Origin: Candidatus Bipolaricaulota bacterium
Lineage (GTDB): Bacteria; Bipolaricaulota; Bipolaricaulia; UBA7950; UBA9294
DNA length: 19,791 bases
NCBI GenBank assembly: GCA_003979035.1
Contig: RXOA01000102.1
Location: forward strand, 1 to 19,791
Direction of reading: 5' to 3'
Part shown: positions 16,118-19,791 of the stretch, one piece after another
Numbering within the stretch: position 1 is the first letter of the stretch
How the letters are laid out: each line of letters opens with the position of its first letter
Made by a program: the position numbers and the translations under genes
Notes under the pieces: generated by a model
Told to the model about the DNA's origin: nothing
Databases searched by the model: none
What the model saw: only the letters and a program-made list of their open reading frames with translations

Positions 16118-16146
16118 ATTGTATCCTCGCACGTTTGCCCCATCCA
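16118..16146 (-). promoter_or_regulatory. Candidate sigma70-type promoter for ftsH
   Basis: On the minus strand, TGGATG (16146-16141) and TACAAT (16123-16118) are separated by 17 bases. The -10 is good and the -35 is poor. Transcription would start near 16111 and give a leader of about 48 bases. It lies in the 161-base gap between plsY and ftsH, the longest intergenic gap in the window. Confidence 0.5.
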
Positions 16147-16153
16147 GCAGAAC

Positions 16154-16174
16154 TTGCGCGTATCCCACGCGCAA
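16154..16174. repeat. Perfect inverted repeat between plsY and ftsH
   Basis: TTGCGCGT, five bases (ATCCC on the plus strand), then ACGCGCAA: an 8-bp perfect stem with a 5-base loop. It lies 51-71 bases past the plsY stop and eight bases upstream of the predicted ftsH -35. It could be a transcription end signal for plsY, but no T-run follows the stem in either direction. A regulator binding site for ftsH is the alternative. Confidence 0.55.
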
Positions 16175-16224
16175 ACCACGTTGTCGCTTTGAGCCGAGGG
16201 ACTCCTCCGACGCAAGAGAGAGAG

Positions 16225-16875
16225 CTAGTTGCGGAAGAGTCGCCTCCAGATCCGCAGGCGTTCGAACGTCCTCTCTTCCCCACGGACAAGGCGTCTCAAG
16301 TTGCCGCGATGAGTGTAGAGCACGAAACACGACAGAACGGACGCCAAACCGATCAGCATCGGGTGATACGAGAGCCTTGTCCATGCATCGAGCACCCCCA
16401 TGCTAACCGGCACGCTCACTGCGGCGGCCACCGACCCCAGCGAAACCTTGCCGAACACCGAAATCAACAGGAGAAAGATGCAAAGAGCAATCCCCGTAGG
16501 GATCGGAGCGATCCCGACAAGCATGCCCGCGCCGGTTGCGATGCCCTTCCCCCCGCGGAATCCGGCGTAGATCGGAAACACGTGCCCGAACACTGCGGCA
16601 AGCCCGCAGATCATCGCGATCATCTGCGGAGCAACGCCACCCACCGCCATCGGAATCAGCGGTACAACGAGCGTCGCAAGAACGCCTTTGCCGAAATCAA
16701 CCACCAGTACAGAAACACCGGCACGCCATCCAAGAACGCGCCACGTGTTTGTGGCCCCGGCGTTGCAGCTTCCATGTTCGCGAATGTCGATCGAACGCAT
16801 CCATCGGCCGACGATCACGGCGGTGGGAAACGAACCCGTGAGATACGAGATGACTGCCAGAACGGCAATTCCCAT
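16225..16875 (-). CDS. plsY: Acyl-phosphate:glycerol-3-phosphate acyltransferase
   Basis: PlsY is an integral membrane enzyme that moves the acyl group of acyl-phosphate to the sn-1 position of glycerol-3-phosphate, the first step of phospholipid synthesis in most bacteria. The 216-residue protein has several membrane segments and the three family motifs: motif 1 HGSCNAGATNTWR (34-46; the usual form is SGNxGATN, so Cys36 replaces Gly), motif 2 GHVFPIYAGFRGGKGIAT (97-114) and motif 3 HRGNLRRLVRGEE (189-201). The start ATG at 16875 is one base after the stop of the DAK2-DegV fusion, with AGGAGAG about eight bases upstream. The neighbouring gene would supply its acyl-phosphate substrate. A 161-base gap follows before ftsH. 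Confidence 0.96.
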   Translation of the reverse strand: MGIAVLAVISYLTGSFPTAVIVGRWMRSIDIREHGSCNAGATNTWRVLGWRAGVSVLVVDFGKGVLATLVVPLIPMAVGGVAPQMIAMICGLAAVFGHVFPIYAGFRGGKGIATGAGMLVGIAPIPTGIALCIFLLLISVFGKVSLGSVAAAVSVPVSMGVLDAWTRLSYHPMLIGLASVLSCFVLYTHRGNLRRLVRGEERTFERLRIWRRLFRN

Positions 16876-16876
16876 T

Positions 16877-18775
16877 CTACGCGCTCTCCTGGCTGACGGC
16901 CTCAATCGCTCGGTCGATGACGGCTCCGTCAACGGCGGCGACGACGATCCCTCCACTTCCCGAGTGCGAGGAGAGCGCGGCGGCGGCCTGAGAAACGTAC
17001 ACCGGAGCCCCGACGAACTGCCGCTTGATCGCATCGCCATACTGCCTAGCAAGATCAGCCGCCCCCGCATGGGCCAAGGCGAAGATGGGCCGGCACATGT
17101 TTCGCCCCCACCGCAACGCATTCCTGAGAACGACGGTCTCCCGCTTCCTGCGGCGGACGATCATCCCGCCCAGAGTCATCTTTCCCTTCCTTACCGTAAG
17201 GATCGGCGTCATCTTGAGGCGTTCAAGCAGTCCGCCGGCACGAGGTGAGAGTCTACCGCCCCGTACAAACGACAGGACGGATGGTACGTACACCTGCAGC
17301 CGAACGTGACGGGCCACATCCCGCCCCACTCGCGCACAATCGGCGGCGGACAGCCCCGCTTCTGCGGCTTGCCGAATCGCGAGCAAGACCAGGCCTTCGC
17401 CCGCAGAAGCTGTCCCCGTGTCCACGACATGGATCGGAACTCCGCTCTCCCGTTCAACGTGAGCTGCCGCCCACATTGCATTTTGCACCGTGCCCGAAAC
17501 CCGTTGAGAAAGGTGCACGGAGATGATCGAACGACAGCCCGCCGCAAGGTGCCGGTAGACCTCGAGGAACTGCCCGGGCGACGGCTGTGATGTTGCAGCA
17601 GGCGGTGTCTCCGGATCGCGTTCCAGCGCATCAAGTAAGGAAGTCGCCGTGGTATCGACCCCATCGAGCATTTCCCGATCAGCAAGCGACACCTTCATCG
17701 CCACCGGCAACACATCGTTCGCGACAAGCCAGCGTGTCGGCAAATCGCAAACCGTGTCCGTCACAATGCCAATGGCCACTCGGTCTTCCTCGGCGACATT
17801 CACCCCCACTTGGAGCAGCATGTCTTCCACTTTGGAGGAAACGATACGCGCGCCCATGGTGGTCAACAGCTCGAAGACATACGCCGGCATGTTTGTATGG
17901 GTATGGACATGAACCACATCTTGCCCCGTCGCCACAACCACGGAATCGCCAAGCTCGGCAAGGGCCTTCTTGATCCGCGCACAGTCATCGCCGCCTCCGA
18001 AAGCATGATTCCGGAAGCGGACCACGCCCTCACAGCAATAGCGCTGCCACACCGGACGCCAATCACGCCCGACGTTCGCTGCAACTTGTTGCTGAATCTC
18101 TTCTGCATCCGGCTCTGGAAGAAGATCGATCACCTCTCCAGAGCCTCCCCGCAGCGCATCCAGCCAGCCTTCGAGAAAGTGGACGAAGCCAAGTGCGCCT
18201 GCGTCGACGACTCCCGCACGCTTCAGGACAGCAAGCCGACCGGTTGTCGCCGCAAGGGACCGTCGCGCGGTGGCGATCCCCTCTTCGAACAGCTTGACCA
18301 TGTCGGTGATTCTTGCGGATTGAGCCGCGAAAGCGTCCGCGACATCCTGCATAACTGTGAGGATGGTGCCTTCGCGAGGATCCTCAAGCGCCCTTCTCGC
18401 TTCGGAAGCAGCATGACGCAGCGCGGCTGCCATATTCACAGCAGAAACACGCAGTTTCCCTTTGGTCGCGTCACTGAATCCTCGCAGATACTGCGCCATG
18501 ATGACGCCGGAGTTTCCCCGCGCTCCGCGGAGTGCAGCATCCGCCAGTCGAGAACTGACGTCGGCGACAGCCCCGTGCGCGCTGTTGACGCCGTGGATGA
18601 TCGCCCGCATGGTTTGAGCCAAGTTCTTCCCCGTGTCGCCGTCGGGAACGGGAAACACATTGATACGATCAAGATGGTCAGCATGCAGAATAACGCGCTT
18701 CGCTCCCGCAATCGCGACCAGTCGCAGCTCGTCGCCCGTAAGGTAGGCTTGATTCACGGCTTCAGTGGACGGCAC
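16877..18775 (-). CDS. DAK2-DegV fusion, probable single-chain fatty acid kinase (FakA-FakB)
   Basis: A 632-residue protein joining two halves usually made as separate proteins. Residues about 16-215 are the DAK2 nucleotide-binding domain of FakA/YloV, with NVFPVPDGDTGKNL (39-52) and RGARGNSGVIMAQ (83-95). Residues 216-322 match the FakA middle domain: Cys247 in the YCCEG segment and His289/His291 in VHVHTHTN agree in spacing with the zinc site described in FakA. The usual FakA C-terminal domain is absent. Instead 333-625 is a DegV/FakB lipid-binding domain with TSQPSPGQF (395-403, Thr395), LSQRVSGT (422-429, Ser427), FVRGGRLS (503-510) and SSHSGSGG (602-609, His604), which are lipid-pocket positions in FakB. 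FakA phosphorylates a fatty acid held by FakB to form acyl-phosphate. plsY starts one base after its stop. The start is GTG at 18775, without a clear Shine-Dalgarno site. Confidence 0.9.
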   Translation of the reverse strand: MPSTEAVNQAYLTGDELRLVAIAGAKRVILHADHLDRINVFPVPDGDTGKNLAQTMRAIIHGVNSAHGAVADVSSRLADAALRGARGNSGVIMAQYLRGFSDATKGKLRVSAVNMAAALRHAASEARRALEDPREGTILTVMQDVADAFAAQSARITDMVKLFEEGIATARRSLAATTGRLAVLKRAGVVDAGALGFVHFLEGWLDALRGGSGEVIDLLPEPDAEEIQQQVAANVGRDWRPVWQRYCCEGVVRFRNHAFGGGDDCARIKKALAELGDSVVVATGQDVVHVHTHTNMPAYVFELLTTMGARIVSSKVEDMLLQVGVNVAEEDRVAIGIVTDTVCDLPTRWLVANDVLPVAMKVSLADREMLDGVDTTATSLLDALERDPETPPAATSQPSPGQFLEVYRHLAAGCRSIISVHLSQRVSGTVQNAMWAAAHVERESGVPIHVVDTGTASAGEGLVLLAIRQAAEAGLSAADCARVGRDVARHVRLQVYVPSVLSFVRGGRLSPRAGGLLERLKMTPILTVRKGKMTLGGMIVRRRKRETVVLRNALRWGRNMCRPIFALAHAGAADLARQYGDAIKRQFVGAPVYVSQAAAALSSHSGSGGIVVAAVDGAVIDRAIEAVSQESA

Positions 18776-18785
18776 AGTAGTTCGT

Positions 18786-18791
18786 ATGATA
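18786..18791 (-). promoter_or_regulatory. Weak candidate -10 element for the FakAB-plsY pair
   Basis: TATCAT on the minus strand, ten bases before the GTG start at 18775. No convincing -35 box is seen 16-18 bases further upstream. If used, the message would begin only a few bases before the GTG. The site lies in the 39-base gap after the lamin-tail protein gene. Confidence 0.25.
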
Positions 18792-18814
18792 CTGGTTCGA
18801 ATGGGACACGACCA

Positions 18815-19791
18815 CTACGGAGTCACCGAAACCGGCACATAGACCATCCGTTCGTCGCCGAGAGCAAACCAGAAGTCATATCTTCCGGGAGGCAGGTCCC
18901 CCACATCGACGGCGACCTTCTCAGAGTTGCCCTCGAAGCTCAGCCGGAATGAGTAGCCCACGCGGTACGATCGTCCATCGTCGCCGCCCCCCGCACCTGC
19001 AGCTCCAGCGGGGTCATCGATCCCTTCCAGCACGCGCACCCAAGGAAGTCCGTCGGCCGCCGCAAAAGCAACCTCGAACTCGATTCCGGGCCCTGATTCG
19101 ACAACTGTCGGTGCCAGGGCAAGGATCGCCGCATACCCCTCAAGCGATTCTGAATTGAGCGTCGCCGCCGTCGCCCACAGGTCAAGCCCGCCGGCATCTT
19201 TTCCGAAGATCTCCACACCGAGATTCGTCTGCCAATTCTCCGCAAGGTCCGGGCCAAGCGGATCGAGGCGCTCCATCGACGCTCGCGTCGGCGCATATCC
19301 GGCAACCCACATTCCTCCGTATCGAGGATCGTCGTTCGCCGTGTCAACGATGTTCCCCTCGGAATCGACAAGTCGCATGATGGCACCGTCATCGGGAAGT
19401 TCCATCGCAAAGGGCTCCACCATGTCGTAGACCAGATCGGCCGAGGCACTCGAGACCGTTTCGTCAGTGAGACGCTCCAACAGATAGAAGCCGCCCGTCC
19501 GCGACAACTGCTCGCCTGTCACCAGCCACGAGATGTCGTCTTCCTGCCGCTTGGCCAGGACGATCCGACTCGCTACTTCCGCGTGGCCAGCCCCACAGGC
19601 CGGCACCGTTGCTGGCTCTATTTCGCCCTGCAATGGAATCGAAATCCATGCCACATCTTCGTCACGTTGTTCAAGATCGGGTCGTGCTTGCCGCCACTGG
19701 AGCGTCCATCCCGTAAGATCTACGGGGGTTGACCCCAGATTCCGCAGTTCAATCCACTCATGGTCCGCATCCGAGGGGGTGCCGGACCACG
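18815..19791 (-). CDS. Lamin-tail-domain protein, 3' part
   Basis: The frame is open from the window edge to TAG at 18817-18815, giving 324 visible residues; the 5' end is missing. The first visible residues, from WSGTPSDADHEWIELRN through DLTGWTLQW, are the core of a bacterial lamin tail domain (LTD), a beta-sandwich common in exported proteins. A second LTD-like pattern may continue through GGFYLLERL, DGAIMRLVDSEGNIVDTAN and the tail WVAGYAPTRASMERLDP, which is the usual end of the domain. A Gly/Ala-rich linker (GAAGAGGGDDG) precedes a C-terminal beta module ending LPPGRYDFWFALGDERMVYVPV, which resembles an Ig-like segment. Function is unknown; it probably acts outside the cell, but a signal peptide cannot be seen. 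The GTG at 19654 lies inside the domain and is not the start. Confidence 0.82.
   Translation of the reverse strand, partial: WSGTPSDADHEWIELRNLGSTPVDLTGWTLQWRQARPDLEQRDEDVAWISIPLQGEIEPATVPACGAGHAEVASRIVLAKRQEDDISWLVTGEQLSRTGGFYLLERLTDETVSSASADLVYDMVEPFAMELPDDGAIMRLVDSEGNIVDTANDDPRYGGMWVAGYAPTRASMERLDPLGPDLAENWQTNLGVEIFGKDAGGLDLWATAATLNSESLEGYAAILALAPTVVESGPGIEFEVAFAAADGLPWVRVLEGIDDPAGAAGAGGGDDGRSYRVGYSFRLSFEGNSEKVAVDVGDLPPGRYDFWFALGDERMVYVPVSVTP

Noticed and set aside
16118..16174. CIRCE/HrcA-type heat-shock operator upstream of ftsH.
   Set aside because: The inverted repeats seen here do not match the CIRCE arms or its nine-base spacer.
1..19791. tRNA genes, CRISPR arrays, insertion sequences or phage genes.
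   Set aside because: No cloverleaf-like segment with TTC-type arm and CCA end, no regularly spaced repeats, and no transposase, integrase or phage motif were found on reading both strands.

Overview
This is a gene-dense bacterial chromosomal window with GC content of roughly 55-60% by eye. It carries core housekeeping genes interleaved with a few poorly characterised exported proteins. I see no rRNA, tRNA, CRISPR array, insertion sequence or phage gene, and nothing points to recent horizontal transfer. The exported-protein domains (CARDB, CsgG-like, lamin-tail, copper-amine-oxidase-N/phosphodiester-glycosidase-like), the two-subunit glycine dehydrogenase and the gene order suggest a deep-branching, little-cultured lineage. 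Bipolaricaulota (OP1/Acetothermia) is one possibility, but that is a low-confidence inference, not a result.

Layout. (1) 1-627 (+): 3' part of glycine dehydrogenase subunit 2 (gcvPB), convergent with the next cluster across a short spacer holding a G10 run. (2) 8871-736 (-): a long, tightly packed cluster folP > DUF177/YceD > ruvC > polA > CARDB/CsgG-like exported protein > small exported protein > glmM. The first four genes overlap (23 nt, ATGA, 17 nt), and the small exported gene overlaps glmM at TTGA. (3) 8969-12624 (+): divergent from folP through a compact back-to-back promoter region, rplI > degenerate NAGPA-like exported protein > murJ. The last pair overlaps at ATGA. (4) 16063-12665 (-): ftsH > dxr > SufT/MIP18-like protein. 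ftsH and dxr are joined at TGATG. A sigma70-like promoter and two notable inverted repeats lie upstream of ftsH. (5) 18775-16225 (-): a DAK2-DegV fusion that looks like fatty-acid kinase FakA joined to its lipid carrier FakB, followed after one base by plsY. (6) 19791-18815 (-): 3' part of a lamin-tail-domain protein whose 5' end lies outside the window.

Functional themes. Cluster 5 forms a coherent acyl-phosphate route: FakAB would phosphorylate fatty acids and PlsY would pass the acyl-phosphate to glycerol-3-phosphate. Cluster 2 combines folate synthesis, DNA repair and replication (ruvC, polA) and the first committed step toward UDP-GlcNAc (glmM). Cluster 3 ends with the lipid II flippase MurJ. 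Cluster 4 joins membrane proteolysis, the first committed step of the MEP isoprenoid pathway and Fe-S maturation. The most notable item is the FakA-FakB single-chain enzyme coupled to plsY. Next are the poorly described exported proteins tucked between polA and glmM and between rplI and murJ, and the palindromic elements in the ftsH leader.
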